From Leisingera coralii (GTDB taxonomy: Bacteria > Pseudomonadota > Alphaproteobacteria > Rhodobacterales > Rhodobacteraceae): a stretch of DNA of 64,000 nt. How positions within the stretch are numbered: position 1 is the stretch's first letter; every line of letters begins with the position of its first letter. Shown here one piece after another: positions 15,705-25,949 of this stretch. Location of the stretch: the NCBI RefSeq assembly GCF_049056525.1, contig NZ_JBHUPT010000059.1, positions 1-64,000 on the forward strand. Reading direction: 5' to 3'. Position numbers and translations under genes: made by a program. The notes below the pieces were generated by a model that had not been told where the DNA came from, ran no database searches, and saw only the letters and a list, made by a program, of their open reading frames with translations.

Positions 15705-16460
15705 ATGGGTATCCTTGAAGTCAAAGACGTGGGGAAACGGTTCGGCGGCCTGCAGGCGCTGTCCAACGTGAACCTCAGCGTCAAGGAAAACTCGGTCCAC
15801 GCGATCATCGGGCCGAACGGCGCAGGCAAATCCACCCTGTTGAACTGCCTGGTGGGCAAGCTGATCCCCGACACCGGTTCCGTCATGTTCGACGGCCAGT
15901 CGGTGCTGGGCCGCGCCCCTTACGAGATCAACCAGATGGGCATCAGCCGGGTGTTCCAGACGCCCGAGATCTTCGGCGACCTGACGGTGCTGGAAAACAT
16001 GATGATCCCCTGCTTCGCAAAACGGGACGGCGCGTTTGAATTGAATGCCCTGTCCGCGGTGCTGCGGCAGAAGGACATCCTGCAAAAAGCCGAGCACATG
16101 CTGGAGGAGATGAACATGGCGGACAAGCGGCACATGCACGCCGCCGCCATGTCCCGCGGCGACAAGCGGCGGCTGGAGATCGGCATGTGCCTTTCACAAG
16201 AACCGCGCCTGCTGCTGCTGGACGAACCGACTGCGGGCATGGCGCGGGCCGACACCAACAACACCATCGACCTGCTGAAACAGATCAGCGACGAGCGCGA
16301 CATCACTATCGCCATCATCGAGCACGACATGCACGTGGTGTTCAGCCTCGCCAACCGGATCACGGTTCTGGCCCAGGGCACCCCCTTGGTCGAGGACGAC
16401 CCGCAGAACATCCGCGGCAACCCGAAGGTGCGCGAAGCCTATCTGGGCGAGTCGGCGTAA
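15705..16460 (+). CDS. HAAT-family ABC transporter ATPase (LivG-like, UrtD-type signature)
   Basis: 251 residues. Walker A is GPNGAGKST and Walker B LLLLDEPTAGM. The ABC signature is the variant MSRGDKRRLEIGM instead of LSGGQ, a form shared with UrtD-like and some amide transporter ATPases. The H-loop lies in IIEHDMHVVF. ATG 15705 follows AAGGAGAC. The variant signature is a hint that the substrate is not simply a branched-chain amino acid. Confidence 0.88.
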   Translation: MGILEVKDVGKRFGGLQALSNVNLSVKENSVHAIIGPNGAGKSTLLNCLVGKLIPDTGSVMFDGQSVLGRAPYEINQMGISRVFQTPEIFGDLTVLENMMIPCFAKRDGAFELNALSAVLRQKDILQKAEHMLEEMNMADKRHMHAAAMSRGDKRRLEIGMCLSQEPRLLLLDEPTAGMARADTNNTIDLLKQISDERDITIAIIEHDMHVVFSLANRITVLAQGTPLVEDDPQNIRGNPKVREAYLGESA

Positions 16461-16472
16461 GGAGGAACCAAT

Positions 16473-17228
16473 ATGAACGTCAAACCCGATTTCTCCAAGA
16501 ACGCCAATGTGGCCTCCACCGCCCCGGCCTTCCTGTCGGTCTGGGATGTGCACGCCTACTACGGCGAGAGCTACATCGTGCAGGGCATCAACTTCAACGT
16601 CCATGAGGGCGAGATCCTGGCGCTCTTGGGCCGCAACGGCGCGGGCAAGACCTCGACCCTGCGCTCGATCGCGCGCACCGGCTCACCCATGGTGACACGG
16701 GGCGAGATCTGGCTGGACCACAAGCCGCTGCATAAGATGACCTCGTATGAGGCCGCCGCCGAGGGCTTGGGCCTGGTGCCCGAAGACCGCCGCATCATCC
16801 CCGGCCTGACGGTTGAGGAAAACCTGCAGCTGGCGCAGATCGCCCCGCCGATCGGCTGGTCGCTGGAACGCCTTTACGACCTGTTCCCGCGCCTCGGCGA
16901 ACGCCGGAAACAAGAGGGCGTGACCCTGTCCGGCGGCGAGCAGCAGATGCTGGCGATTGCCCGCGCGCTCGCCCGCGACATCAAGGTGCTGCTCTTGGAC
17001 GAACCTTATGAGGGCCTCGCCCCGGTGATCGTGGACGAGATCGAAAAGACCCTCATCCACATCAAGGAACAGGGCATGACAACCATCATTGTCGAGCAGA
17101 ACGCGGTCCGTGCCCTGGAACTGGCGGACCGTGCCGTGATCCTCGATACCGGCGGCATCGTCTTTGACGGCACCGCCGCCGAGGTTCTGGCGAACGAGGA
17201 ACTGCGCGCCGAATACCTGGCGATCTGA
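16473..17228 (+). CDS. HAAT-family ABC transporter ATPase (LivF-like)
   Basis: 251 residues. Walker A GRNGAGKTS, canonical signature LSGGEQQMLAIARAL, Walker B VLLLDEPYEGLAP and H-loop IIVEQNAV. An AAGGAGG site precedes ATG 16473. The N-terminus is about 20 residues longer than usual LivF. Last gene of the operon; a terminator follows 62 bases after the stop. Confidence 0.88.
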   Translation: MNVKPDFSKNANVASTAPAFLSVWDVHAYYGESYIVQGINFNVHEGEILALLGRNGAGKTSTLRSIARTGSPMVTRGEIWLDHKPLHKMTSYEAAAEGLGLVPEDRRIIPGLTVEENLQLAQIAPPIGWSLERLYDLFPRLGERRKQEGVTLSGGEQQMLAIARALARDIKVLLLDEPYEGLAPVIVDEIEKTLIHIKEQGMTTIIVEQNAVRALELADRAVILDTGGIVFDGTAAEVLANEELRAEYLAI

Positions 17229-17289
17229 GGCGCGCCCCAAGAATTCATCTCCGTCTTGCCGGCCACCCGCGTGCCGGCAGTGGCAGACT

Positions 17290-17324
17290 GAGGCTGGCTC
17301 TTCCTGGGTCGGCCTCCTTTTTTT
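17290..17324 (+). terminator. rho-independent terminator of the ABC transporter operon
   Basis: Stem GAGGCTGGC/GTCGGCCTC (9 pairs with two G-U wobbles, 9-base loop) followed by a run of seven T (17318-17324). Clearly oriented for the plus-strand operon ending at 17228. An additional TGCCGGC/GCCGGCA repeat lies just upstream. Confidence 0.8.
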
Positions 17325-17525
17325 GGGGGGCAGCAGCTGTTCTTGCGTGCGGCAAACATCAGTTTCCCACTATAAACCCTGGTGGTACTCGTTAGCGTTT
17401 CTGCGCTTTTCCAACTTGGCGCCTCTTCTTCCCTGCCGCTCCGGTTCCGATGTCTCAGCCACGGCCCGCGCCATTCCGGTGCGGTTTCTGACAGAACACA
17501 GAAAGGACATCCGGTTCGCCATGCG

Positions 17526-17720
17526 CTGAAACTCCGCGCCCTTGCAGTCGCCCTGCCCGCCGCAGCCGCATAGGCTTCCAGCGGCACACCCAGCGCCGGA
17601 ACCCAGGCCACGATCCGCGAACTTCTGACCGGTCAGGGCAATGACGTGCGCAAGATCGAAACTGAAGACGGCCTGGACGCGGCCCAGGCTGTGAAGGACG
17701 GCAACTCAGCAGAGACCTGA
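17526..17720 (+). pseudogene. decayed PepSY-type small exported protein gene
   Basis: The frame reads a signal-peptide-like start (LKLRALAVALPAAAA), then a TAG stop at 17571-17573, then a readable continuation ASSGTPSAGTQATIRELLTG and DVRKIETEDG up to TGA 17718. The post-stop part resembles the small PepSY-domain proteins of Rhodobacteraceae. The usual C-terminal Lys/Tyr-rich strand is lost and no good start codon with ribosome site remains. Assignment to PepSY is from memory of the family. Confidence 0.5.
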
Positions 17721-17722
17721 CA

Positions 17723-18040
17723 ATGCGCCAGAACCGGCAAGACCCGGCCAAACCCTGGATCCTGATTGCCATCATCGCCGTGCAGCCCCTCTGCGCGGCG
17801 GTGTTCCTGGGCGGCATGATCGCCGATCCGGCGGGCTTGAGGCCGGTGATGCGGAGACCGGAGAAGGGCCGCACGCCTATTTCGAGAGGCTGGCGGCGGC
17901 CATCGTGATCGAGACCCGCATCCTGATGTGGCCGGTGCGGCGCAAGGCGCAGCTGAAGGCAATTTACCGCAAGTCCGCCACCGGAAACCGGGCTGAGCTG
18001 GTGAACTTCCTGACCGGCACCATGATGGGGCAGCGGCAGC
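17723..18040 (+). pseudogene. decayed membrane-anchored LuxR-type regulator gene lacking its HTH
   Basis: From ATG 17723 one reads a soluble start and a membrane helix (KPWILIAIIAVQPLCAAVFL), then a frame change near 17835. In the next frame EAGDAETGEGPHAYFERLAA and IETRILMWPVRRKAQL continue, then jump straight to KAIYRKSATGNRAELVNFL. In intact relatives the LuxR recognition helices lie between the basic linker and the AIYRKS segment, so about 45 residues appear deleted. Together with the neighbouring PepSY remnant this looks like a decayed two-gene unit. Confidence 0.55.
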
Positions 18041-18085
18041 CGGATACGGGCCAAAGCGCTGCTGCCCGCCCGGCCCGATCCGGCG

Positions 18086-19582
18086 TCAGACCATCTTCCG
18101 CAGCTTGGTCTTCAGCACCTTGCCGTAGTTGTTCTTGGGCAGGGCTTCGATGCGGATATAGGCCTTGGGCCGCTTGAACCGGGCGATCTGGCTGTTGCAC
18201 AGATCGTCCAGCTCCGCCTCCGGTGCATCGCCCACAACAAAGGCCACCACTTCCTCGCCCCAGTCGGCATGGGGCCGCCCCACCACCGACACTTCCCGCA
18301 CCTGCGGGTGCATCAGCAGCACCTCCTCCACCTCGCGCGGATAAACGTTAGAGCCGCCGGTAATGATCATGTCCTTGGAGCGGTCCTGCAGGGTCAGATA
18401 GCCGTCCGCGTCCAGCACCCCCATGTCACCGGTCATCAGCCAGCCATTGACCAGTGTCTTGGCGGTAGCCTCCGGGTTGTCCCAATAACCCGGCATCACA
18501 GCATCGCCGCGTACCATGATTTCACCGTGTTGACCTGCGGGCAGGAACTCCCCCTCCGGGGTACCGATCCTTACCTCCACCATGCTTTGCGCCCTGCCGA
18601 CACTGGCCAGCCGCTCCTTCCAGCGGGGGTGCGTTCGGTCCTGCACGTCATGGCGCGGCAGCGCGGTGATTGCCATCGGGCATTCGCCCTGGCCGTAAAC
18701 CTGTACGAAGACCGGTCCGAAATGCTCAACCGCCTCGATGATGTCGGCCACATACATCGGCCCGCCCGCATAAACCACGGTGCGCAGCCCCTCCCCCTTG
18801 CGGCCCAGCCGTTTGGCTTCCGAAGTCATTCTTGTGACCATCGTGGGTGCTGCAAACATGTGGACGCGCCCGAAATGCGCGGCGAGGCCGAAGATTTCCG
18901 CCTCGTCAAACCCGCCCGACGCCGGGCAGACATGCCTCGCGCCGGCCAGTACATGCTGGATCGCGTAGATGCCCGCCCCATGGCTCATCGGCGCGGCATA
19001 AAGCGCGTGATCCTCTGCACTCACCTGATCCACATCTGCAAAATAACCAATGGCCATGTTCATCAGCATCCGGTGGGTAATCATCACCCCCTTGGGCCGC
19101 CCGGTGGTGCCGGACGTATAGAACAGCCAGGCCAGATCCCCCGGCAGGCGCGAGCCGGGTTCCGCCACCGGATCCGCTTGCATCGCAGCCGCATAATCCG
19201 CGCTGGTGATATCCACGCAACGGACTTTGGCCTCTGTTTCCTCAACGGCCCCGGTCAGGCCCGGCGACGAGAACACCAGCCCGGCACCTGAGTTTTGCAG
19301 GATGAACTCCGCCTCCTTGCCGTGCAGCTTGGCATTGATCGGCACAGCAGCCGCCCCGGCGTACCAGATGCCATAAAGCGCGATCAGGTAATCCGGGCAG
19401 TTCTTCATGAAGATGCCCACCCGGTCACCCGGCTGAATGCCCTGCCCCAGCAGCCAGCCCGCCACCGACGCCGCCCGCGCATGGAACTCCGCGTAATCCG
19501 CCACCAGTTCCTGCCCAAGATACAGCGCAGGCCGGGCGCCCTCCGCCGCTGCCATCCGCTGCAGCCAAACTGCTATGTTCAT
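18086..19582 (-). CDS. AMP-dependent acyl-CoA synthetase
   Basis: 498 residues from ATG 19582, which follows GGGAGGAGCAA; an upstream ATG at 19639 lacks a site. Adenylate motifs: P-loop FYTSGTTGRPKGVMITH, the VYGQGECPM segment, MTGDMGVLDADGYL, and the C-terminal catalytic lysine in KNNYGKVLKTKL. It converts a carboxylic acid, ATP and CoA to acyl-CoA. The substrate is probably a medium- or long-chain or aromatic acid. It ends facing the decayed genes and is divergent from a PAS-LuxR regulator. Confidence 0.87.
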   Translation of the reverse strand: MNIAVWLQRMAAAEGARPALYLGQELVADYAEFHARAASVAGWLLGQGIQPGDRVGIFMKNCPDYLIALYGIWYAGAAAVPINAKLHGKEAEFILQNSGAGLVFSSPGLTGAVEETEAKVRCVDITSADYAAAMQADPVAEPGSRLPGDLAWLFYTSGTTGRPKGVMITHRMLMNMAIGYFADVDQVSAEDHALYAAPMSHGAGIYAIQHVLAGARHVCPASGGFDEAEIFGLAAHFGRVHMFAAPTMVTRMTSEAKRLGRKGEGLRTVVYAGGPMYVADIIEAVEHFGPVFVQVYGQGECPMAITALPRHDVQDRTHPRWKERLASVGRAQSMVEVRIGTPEGEFLPAGQHGEIMVRGDAVMPGYWDNPEATAKTLVNGWLMTGDMGVLDADGYLTLQDRSKDMIITGGSNVYPREVEEVLLMHPQVREVSVVGRPHADWGEEVVAFVVGDAPEAELDDLCNSQIARFKRPKAYIRIEALPKNNYGKVLKTKLRKMV

Positions 19583-19670
19583 TTGCTCCTCCCGATGCCC
19601 ATTTGCCCGCCATAAGGCGCGCCGCGGCACCCCCTTCAATTTCCCGGAACAACCGGGCTAAGAATACCAT

Positions 19671-20207
19671 ATGAGCGATCTTGCCTTTGACCATGCCCCC
19701 GTGGGCCTTGCCGTGCTGGAACGCCGCGTCATCACGCGGTGCAATCTGCAGTTTGCCGCCACCTTCGGCGGCGCGCCGGCGGACTACACCGGGATGCTGG
19801 TGGCCGAACTCTACCCCAGCCAGGAGGATTTCAACCGCATCGGCGCGCTGCTGCAGCGGCCTGAGGCGCAAAGCGGCAGCTACAGCGACGAGCGCATTAT
19901 GCGCCGCCGCTCCGGCGCCTTGTTCTGGTGCCGGGTGCGCGGCCGTTCGGTCACGCCACAGGCGCCGTTCCAGACCGGAATCTGGTCCTTTGCCGACATT
20001 TCCGACGACCGCCCCGTCGTTTCCCTCACCCCGCGCGAACGTGAGGTGGCGATCCTCACCTGCAAGGGGCTGTCGGCCAAGGAAATCGGCAAGCAGCTTG
20101 ACCTGTCCTACCGCACCGTGGAAAGCCACCGTGCGCATCTGCTGCAGAAATTCGGCGCCCGCAAACTGCCGGAACTGGTGGCAAAACTGACCGGAATGCC
20201 GCTTTAG
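19671..20207 (+). CDS. PAS-domain LuxR-family transcriptional regulator
   Basis: 178 residues. An N-terminal PAS fold (about 1-110; APVGLAVLERRVITRCNLQF ... GSYSDERIMRRRSGALFWCR) is joined to a GerE/LuxR HTH at about 118-175 (LTPREREVAILTCKGLSAKE, TVESHRAHLLQKF). No phosphoacceptor domain, so a small ligand or redox cue may be sensed. It is divergent from the acyl-CoA synthetase with 88 bases between the starts, and may control it. Confidence 0.85.
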   Translation: MSDLAFDHAPVGLAVLERRVITRCNLQFAATFGGAPADYTGMLVAELYPSQEDFNRIGALLQRPEAQSGSYSDERIMRRRSGALFWCRVRGRSVTPQAPFQTGIWSFADISDDRPVVSLTPREREVAILTCKGLSAKEIGKQLDLSYRTVESHRAHLLQKFGARKLPELVAKLTGMPL

Positions 20208-20364
20208 GCAGGAATTTCCCGCCGCCAATTGCGAATCCGCGCCATAGACCTCATGTTACGGCGCAGTTCAGGAGTGCTTTCCTTGCGGTAATCCTTGCCC
20301 TATAAGCGCCCTAATTTCCTGCCTGCCTTAACCGGCGGGCCTGTCGGAATTGGCTGAGGACAAT

Positions 20365-20862
20365 ATGACAAACAAAACTCACGAAGCTGACGTGGCATTC
20401 ATCAAGGCGCTGGCGGAGCTGCTGCGCGAAAACGATCTGACCGAGCTGCAGGTCAAACGCGACTACGGCGATGATGACAGCCTGAACGTGCGCGTGTCGC
20501 GCCAGACCGCGATGGCTGCGGCCCCGATGCAGGTACAGGTTCCTGCCGCGGCTGCCCCCGCGCCGGTTGCCGCCGCAGCCGCGCCTGCCGCTGCCCCCGC
20601 AGCTGCCAATGACGATCCGGCCAGCCACCCCGGCGCCGTGACCTCGCCGATGGTCGGCACCGTGTACCTGCAGCCCGAACCGGGCGCACCCTCCTTTATC
20701 TCCGTGGGCAAGCAGGTCAGCGAAGGCGACACCCTGCTGATCGTCGAAGCCATGAAGACCATGAACCACATTCCGGCGCCGAAATCCGGCACCGTGAAGC
20801 GCATCCTGGTCGAAGACGGCGCCGCCGTCGAATTCGGATCGCCCCTGGTCATCATCGAATAA
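20365..20862 (+). CDS. accB: acetyl-CoA carboxylase biotin carboxyl carrier protein
   Basis: 165 residues from ATG 20365 (GAGGA upstream). N-terminal helical region, an Ala/Pro-rich linker (about 50-85), and a biotinyl domain with the target lysine K131 in VEAMKTMNHI. It carries carboxybiotin between AccC and the carboxyltransferase in fatty acid synthesis. AccC follows nine bases later, the conserved bacterial pair. Confidence 0.95.
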   Translation: MTNKTHEADVAFIKALAELLRENDLTELQVKRDYGDDDSLNVRVSRQTAMAAAPMQVQVPAAAAPAPVAAAAAPAAAPAAANDDPASHPGAVTSPMVGTVYLQPEPGAPSFISVGKQVSEGDTLLIVEAMKTMNHIPAPKSGTVKRILVEDGAAVEFGSPLVIIE

Positions 20863-20871
20863 GGATCTGCC

Positions 20872-22221
20872 ATGTTTGACAAGATCCTGATTGCCAACCG
20901 CGGCGAGATCGCCCTGCGCGTGATCCGTGCCTGCCGGGAAATGGGCATCAAGTCGGTCGCGGTGCATTCCACCGCCGACGCCGACGCCATGCACGTGCGC
21001 ATGGCCGATGAATCGGTCTGCATCGGCCCGCCGTCCGGCGCCCAAAGCTACCTGTCGATCCCGGCCATCATCTCCGCCTGCGAGATCACCGGCGCCCAGG
21101 CCATTCACCCGGGCTACGGCTTCCTGTCGGAAAACGCCAATTTCGTGCAGATCATCGAGGACCACGGGCTGACCTTCATCGGCCCCTCGGCCGAGCACAT
21201 CCGCATCATGGGTGACAAGATCACCGCCAAGGAAACCGCCAAGAACCTCGGCATTCCGGTGGTTCCCGGTTCCGACGGCGGCGTGCCCGACATTGCGACC
21301 GCCAAGACGGTGGCCGCCGACATGGGCTACCCGGTGATCATCAAGGCGACCGCCGGCGGCGGCGGCCGCGGCATGAAAGTGGCGAAGAACGAGAAAGAGC
21401 TGACCTCTGCCTTCTCCACCGCCCGCTCCGAGGCCAAGGCCGCCTTCGGCAATGACGAAGTCTACATGGAGAAATACCTCCAGAAGCCGCGTCACATCGA
21501 GATCCAGGTCTTCGGCGACGGCAAGGGCACCGGCGTGCATCTGGCCGAGCGCGACTGCTCCCTGCAGCGCCGCCACCAGAAAGTGTTCGAGGAAGCCCCC
21601 GGCCCCTGCATCACCCCGGAAGAGCGCGCCCGCATTGGCAAGATCTGTGCCGACGCGGTCGGCAAGATGGGCTATTCCGGCGCCGGCACCGTCGAGTTCC
21701 TCTATGAGGACGGCGAGTTCTACTTCATCGAGATGAACACCCGCCTGCAGGTGGAGCACCCGGTGACCGAGGCCATCTTTGGCGTCGACCTGGTGCGCGA
21801 GCAGATCCGGGTGGCCGAAGGCCTGCCGATGTCGTTCACCCAGGACGATCTGGAGATCAACGGCCACGCCATCGAAGTGCGGATCAACGCCGAGAAGCTT
21901 CCGAATTTCTCGCCCTGCCCGGGCAAGATCACCCAGTACCACGCCCCCGGCGGCCTGGGTGTGCGGATGGATTCGGCGCTCTATGACGGCTACTCGATCC
22001 CGCCGTACTACGACTCGCTGATCGGCAAGCTGATCGTGCACGGCCGCGACCGGACCGAGGCGCTGGCGCGCCTGAACCGCGCCCTGGGCGAGCTGATCAT
22101 CGACGGCATCGACACCACCGTGCCGCTGTTCCATGCGCTGCTGCAGGAGAAAGACATCCACACCGGCGAGTACGGCATCCACTGGCTGGAACGCTGGCTG
22201 GAAGAGAACACGCCGGGCTGA
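20872..22221 (+). CDS. accC: acetyl-CoA carboxylase biotin carboxylase subunit
   Basis: 449 residues, the usual length. Opens FDKILIANRGEIALRVIRAC; ATP-grasp glycine loop KATAGGGGRGMKV and catalytic regions HIEIQVFGDG, ERDCSLQRRHQKV and IEMNTRLQVEHPVTE are intact. It carboxylates biotin on AccB using ATP and bicarbonate. A hairpin with a T-run at 22228-22258 ends the accBC unit. Confidence 0.96.
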   Translation: MFDKILIANRGEIALRVIRACREMGIKSVAVHSTADADAMHVRMADESVCIGPPSGAQSYLSIPAIISACEITGAQAIHPGYGFLSENANFVQIIEDHGLTFIGPSAEHIRIMGDKITAKETAKNLGIPVVPGSDGGVPDIATAKTVAADMGYPVIIKATAGGGGRGMKVAKNEKELTSAFSTARSEAKAAFGNDEVYMEKYLQKPRHIEIQVFGDGKGTGVHLAERDCSLQRRHQKVFEEAPGPCITPEERARIGKICADAVGKMGYSGAGTVEFLYEDGEFYFIEMNTRLQVEHPVTEAIFGVDLVREQIRVAEGLPMSFTQDDLEINGHAIEVRINAEKLPNFSPCPGKITQYHAPGGLGVRMDSALYDGYSIPPYYDSLIGKLIVHGRDRTEALARLNRALGELIIDGIDTTVPLFHALLQEKDIHTGEYGIHWLERWLEENTPG

Positions 22222-22227
22222 AATCTC

Positions 22228-22258
22228 ACGGGGCGCGCCATTGGCTGCGCCCCGTTTT
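22228..22258 (+). terminator. terminator after accC
   Basis: Arms ACGGGGCGC (22228-22236) and GCGCCCCGT (22247-22255) with a 10-base loop, followed by TTT. It begins seven bases after the accC stop. Confidence 0.75.
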
Positions 22259-22295
22259 ACTTTTCCCTGCATTTTCCCGTTATACTGCCAGCACC

Positions 22296-22928
22296 ATGAG
22301 CTTGACTGCGGACCTCCTGCTGCACGCCTATTCCGCCGGTGTTTTCCCGATGGCCGAACACCGCGACGATCCGGACGTGTTCTGGGTCGATCCCAAGCGG
22401 CGCGGGATCCTGCCGCTGGACGGCTTCCGCATCTCCCGCTCCCTGGCCAAGCGCATCCGCAACGGCGGCTTTGAAATCACCGTGAACTGCGACTTTGCCG
22501 GGGTGGTGGACGGCTGCGCCGACCGGGCCGAGACCTGGATCAGCGCCGAAATCCGCGACCGGTATCTGGAGCTGCACACCATGGGCAACGCCCATTCTCT
22601 GGAAGTCTGGCATCAGGGTATCCTGGCCGGCGGCACTTATGGCGTCTCGCTGGGCGGTGCGTTTTTCGGCGAAAGCATGTTCTCGCGCCGCCGCGACGCC
22701 TCCAAGGTGGCGCTGGCCTATCTGACCGACCGGCTGGTGCAGGCGGGCTACAGCCTGTGCGACACCCAGTTCCTGACGCCGCACCTCGCCTCGCTCGGCG
22801 GCATCGAGGTCAGCCGCGCCCGCTACCGCGCGCTTCTGCGCGACGCCCTGTCAATAGATGCTGATTTCACGCGCCCCGACGTTCCCGCGCCTCAGCTGCT
22901 GCTGCAGCGGATGACCCAGACGTCATAA
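22296..22928 (+). CDS. aat: leucyl/phenylalanyl-tRNA--protein transferase
   Basis: 210 residues. Family signatures: AYSAGVFPMA near the start, WVDPKRRGILPLDGFRISRS, LEVWHQGILAGGTYGVSLGG, FFGESMFSRRRDASKVAL and CDTQFLTPHLASLGGIEVSR. The enzyme adds Leu or Phe to proteins with N-terminal Lys or Arg, marking them for the ClpAP/ClpS N-degron route. It overlaps the convergent DUF2155 gene by 37 bases at the 3' ends. Confidence 0.93.
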   Translation: MSLTADLLLHAYSAGVFPMAEHRDDPDVFWVDPKRRGILPLDGFRISRSLAKRIRNGGFEITVNCDFAGVVDGCADRAETWISAEIRDRYLELHTMGNAHSLEVWHQGILAGGTYGVSLGGAFFGESMFSRRRDASKVALAYLTDRLVQAGYSLCDTQFLTPHLASLGGIEVSRARYRALLRDALSIDADFTRPDVPAPQLLLQRMTQTS

Positions 22929-23254
22929 CGGCTGTGATCCAGCGCGTTCAGCGCCGGGCTGGAGGCGATCATCCACCCCTCGAACTGCACCGCGCCGTCA
23001 CTAGGATTGCGCACAGTGAGATAGGCAAAGGCATCCCCCGTAGGGTTCTCCGCCGGGTATCGGCACTCCGACACGGTGACCAGCAGCCCGAACATCTCCG
23101 CGCTGGCGCCAATGGCAACCTCGGCGTCCATGCTGTGACCGTTGACCTTGTCGAGCGCCCGCAGCACCGCGGCAGTCCCCTGTGCCGCCTGCTCCTGCCC
23201 CCAGGCGGGCAGCGCCAGCATGGCGGCGGCCAGGGCAGCGGTCAGCCGTTTCAC
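22892..23254 (-). CDS. DUF2155 exported protein
   Basis: 120 residues with a signal peptide (MKRLTAALAAAMLALPAWGQ). The mature part matches DUF2155: LDKVNGHSMDAEVAIG, a cysteine in VSECRYPAENP, FEGWMIASSPALNALDHSRYDVWVIRC. Function unknown; two conserved cysteines may form a disulfide. It overlaps the mlaD-like gene start by 4 bases and forms a minus-strand unit with mlaD and the NDUFA12 homologue, a common alphaproteobacterial order. Confidence 0.88.
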   Translation of the reverse strand: MKRLTAALAAAMLALPAWGQEQAAQGTAAVLRALDKVNGHSMDAEVAIGASAEMFGLLVTVSECRYPAENPTGDAFAYLTVRNPSDGAVQFEGWMIASSPALNALDHSRYDVWVIRCSSS

Positions 23255-23703
23255 GACTCTTCCCCGCCGCCTGCCACGAATTTGACCAGCAGCGAAATCA
23301 GGCTGACGGCACCTTGGGTGTCCTCGATCTCATCCCCCGGCTCAAATGCGAAAGGCGAGCCGCCAGGCATGATCTCGACGAAATTGCCGCCGAGCAGACC
23401 TTCGGAGGAGATGACCACCGCACTGTCATCGGGGATTTCGATCCCTTCCTTCACCGAAAACATGGTGTCGGCCCGGAAGGTTTCCGGGTTCAGATCAACA
23501 CCGGTCACGGTGCCGATCTTGACGCCCGCCAGCCGCACATCGGTGCCGACGCTGACCCCTTCCAGCGACCGGAAAGACGCGGTCAGGTCATAGGTGGCGC
23601 CGGCGCGCGACAGGCCCGCTGCCTGCCCCGCATAGACGGCAAACGCAACCGCAGCGGCCAGCACAACGCCGCCGGCAAAGACTTCAGTAGGATTGTGGGA
23701 CAT
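23251..23703 (-). CDS. mlaD: MlaD-family outer-membrane lipid asymmetry protein
   Basis: 150 residues. One N-terminal membrane helix (EVFAGGVVLAAAVAFAVYAG), then a single MCE domain (YDLTASFRSLEGVSVGTDVR, LAGVKIGTVTGVDL, GLLGGNFVEIMPGG). MlaD is the periplasmic hexameric ring of the MlaFEDB phospholipid transporter. The other mla genes are not in the window. Stop and start overlap with DUF2155. Confidence 0.9.
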   Translation of the reverse strand: MSHNPTEVFAGGVVLAAAVAFAVYAGQAAGLSRAGATYDLTASFRSLEGVSVGTDVRLAGVKIGTVTGVDLNPETFRADTMFSVKEGIEIPDDSAVVISSEGLLGGNFVEIMPGGSPFAFEPGDEIEDTQGAVSLISLLVKFVAGGGEES

Positions 23704-23726
23704 GAAACCAGCCTTCTGGCAAATGT

Positions 23727-24113
23727 TTATTCCGGCACCCAGGCCTCGTAATCGCGGCGTTCCTTGGGCTCGCCGCCCGCGCGGATGGAGCCGGCCGGCG
23801 CATAGGCCATCATGGTGCCGGTCAGGTTTTCCTGATGCGGCTTTTCCCAGGCCTTGTGCTTCAGCGGCTTCTCGCTCGGCACCTCGTCAAAGGTGCGGTG
23901 CAGCCAGCCGTGCCAGTCCGGGCTGACGCGAGAGGCTTCCGCTTCGCCGTTGAACATCACCCAGCGCTTGCTGTCGTCGGCATTGCGGTAAAACACATTG
24001 CCCTGGTCATCCTCGCCCACCTTGATCCCCTTGCGGGCGGTGAAAATCGCGGTGTTCAGGGTGGAGCCGTTCCACCAGGTCACAGCGCGCAGAAGAGTGT
24101 TCAGGATTCCCAT
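23727..24113 (-). CDS. NDUFA12-family NADH:ubiquinone oxidoreductase accessory subunit
   Basis: 128 residues, homologue of mitochondrial B17.2/NDUFA12: WWNGSTLNTAIFTARKGIKV, GNVFYRNADDSKRWVMFNGE, SRVSPDWHGWLHRTFDEVP and a C-terminal proline/tyrosine part YEAWVPE. In alphaproteobacteria it is a supernumerary subunit of complex I. First gene of the NDUFA12-mlaD-DUF2155 unit. Confidence 0.92.
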   Translation of the reverse strand: MGILNTLLRAVTWWNGSTLNTAIFTARKGIKVGEDDQGNVFYRNADDSKRWVMFNGEAEASRVSPDWHGWLHRTFDEVPSEKPLKHKAWEKPHQENLTGTMMAYAPAGSIRAGGEPKERRDYEAWVPE

Positions 24114-24248
24114 GGGTGCCTCCGGAGTTTTCCGACCTTGATATGGCCCAATTTCCCGCCAAGGTCCAGTGGCTTGCGCCTTTGCTGGAGGCCTCCCGGC
24201 GGGAAGGGGCTGTTTTGCCTCAGCCCCGTTTACGGGGCGTTTACCGGC

Positions 24249-24614
24249 TCAGCTTTCCGCCGGTGCCAGCGCCGTCACCTCGATCTCGATGCGGAACTTG
24301 GGATCGATCAGATTGCACTCGATCATCGTTGCCGCCGGCGGGTTGGCGCCAAAGGTCTCGGCCAGAACCGGCCAGCAGGGCTCAAACTCCGCTGCATCCG
24401 GCAGGTAGTAGTTCACCCGCACCACATCGGCAAAGCTGGCACCTGCCTTCTCCAAGGCTCCGCCAATTGTGTCCAGCGCCGACCGGCACTGCGCCACAAC
24501 GTCCTCGCCCTGGCCGACAGTGCCGGCCACATGCACAAAACCGCCCGCAACCACGGCGCGGCAATAGCCGATCTTGGCTTCGAACTCACCGCCCGAAGAA
24601 ATCCGCTTGATCAT
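24249..24614 (-). CDS. RidA/YjgF-family protein
   Basis: 121 residues. RidA motifs are GYCRAVVAGGFVHVAGTVGQ and VRVNYYLPDAAEF, with a C-terminal IEIEVTAL strand. The canonical arginine that binds the imine carboxylate is replaced in this alignment by a non-basic residue near ECNLIDPKFRIEIE, so it may belong to a non-canonical Rid subgroup. Canonical members hydrolyse 2-aminoacrylate. It lies downstream of clpX behind a terminator. Confidence 0.83.
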   Translation of the reverse strand: MIKRISSGGEFEAKIGYCRAVVAGGFVHVAGTVGQGEDVVAQCRSALDTIGGALEKAGASFADVVRVNYYLPDAAEFEPCWPVLAETFGANPPAATMIECNLIDPKFRIEIEVTALAPAES

Positions 24615-24632
24615 GTCTCTCTCCTCAACATG

Positions 24633-24662
24633 AAAACGGCGCGGAAAATACCGCGCCGTTTT
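24633..24662 (-). terminator. terminator of clpX
   Basis: Perfect 12-bp arms AAAACGGCGCGG and CCGCGCCGTTTT with a 6-base loop, 19 bases beyond the clpX stop. On the minus strand the stem ends in TTTT, so it reads as a classical terminator for clpX and separates it from the RidA gene. Confidence 0.85.
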
Positions 24663-24680
24663 GATAAAACCTTTGGTCTA

Positions 24681-25949
<1,269 letters not shown>

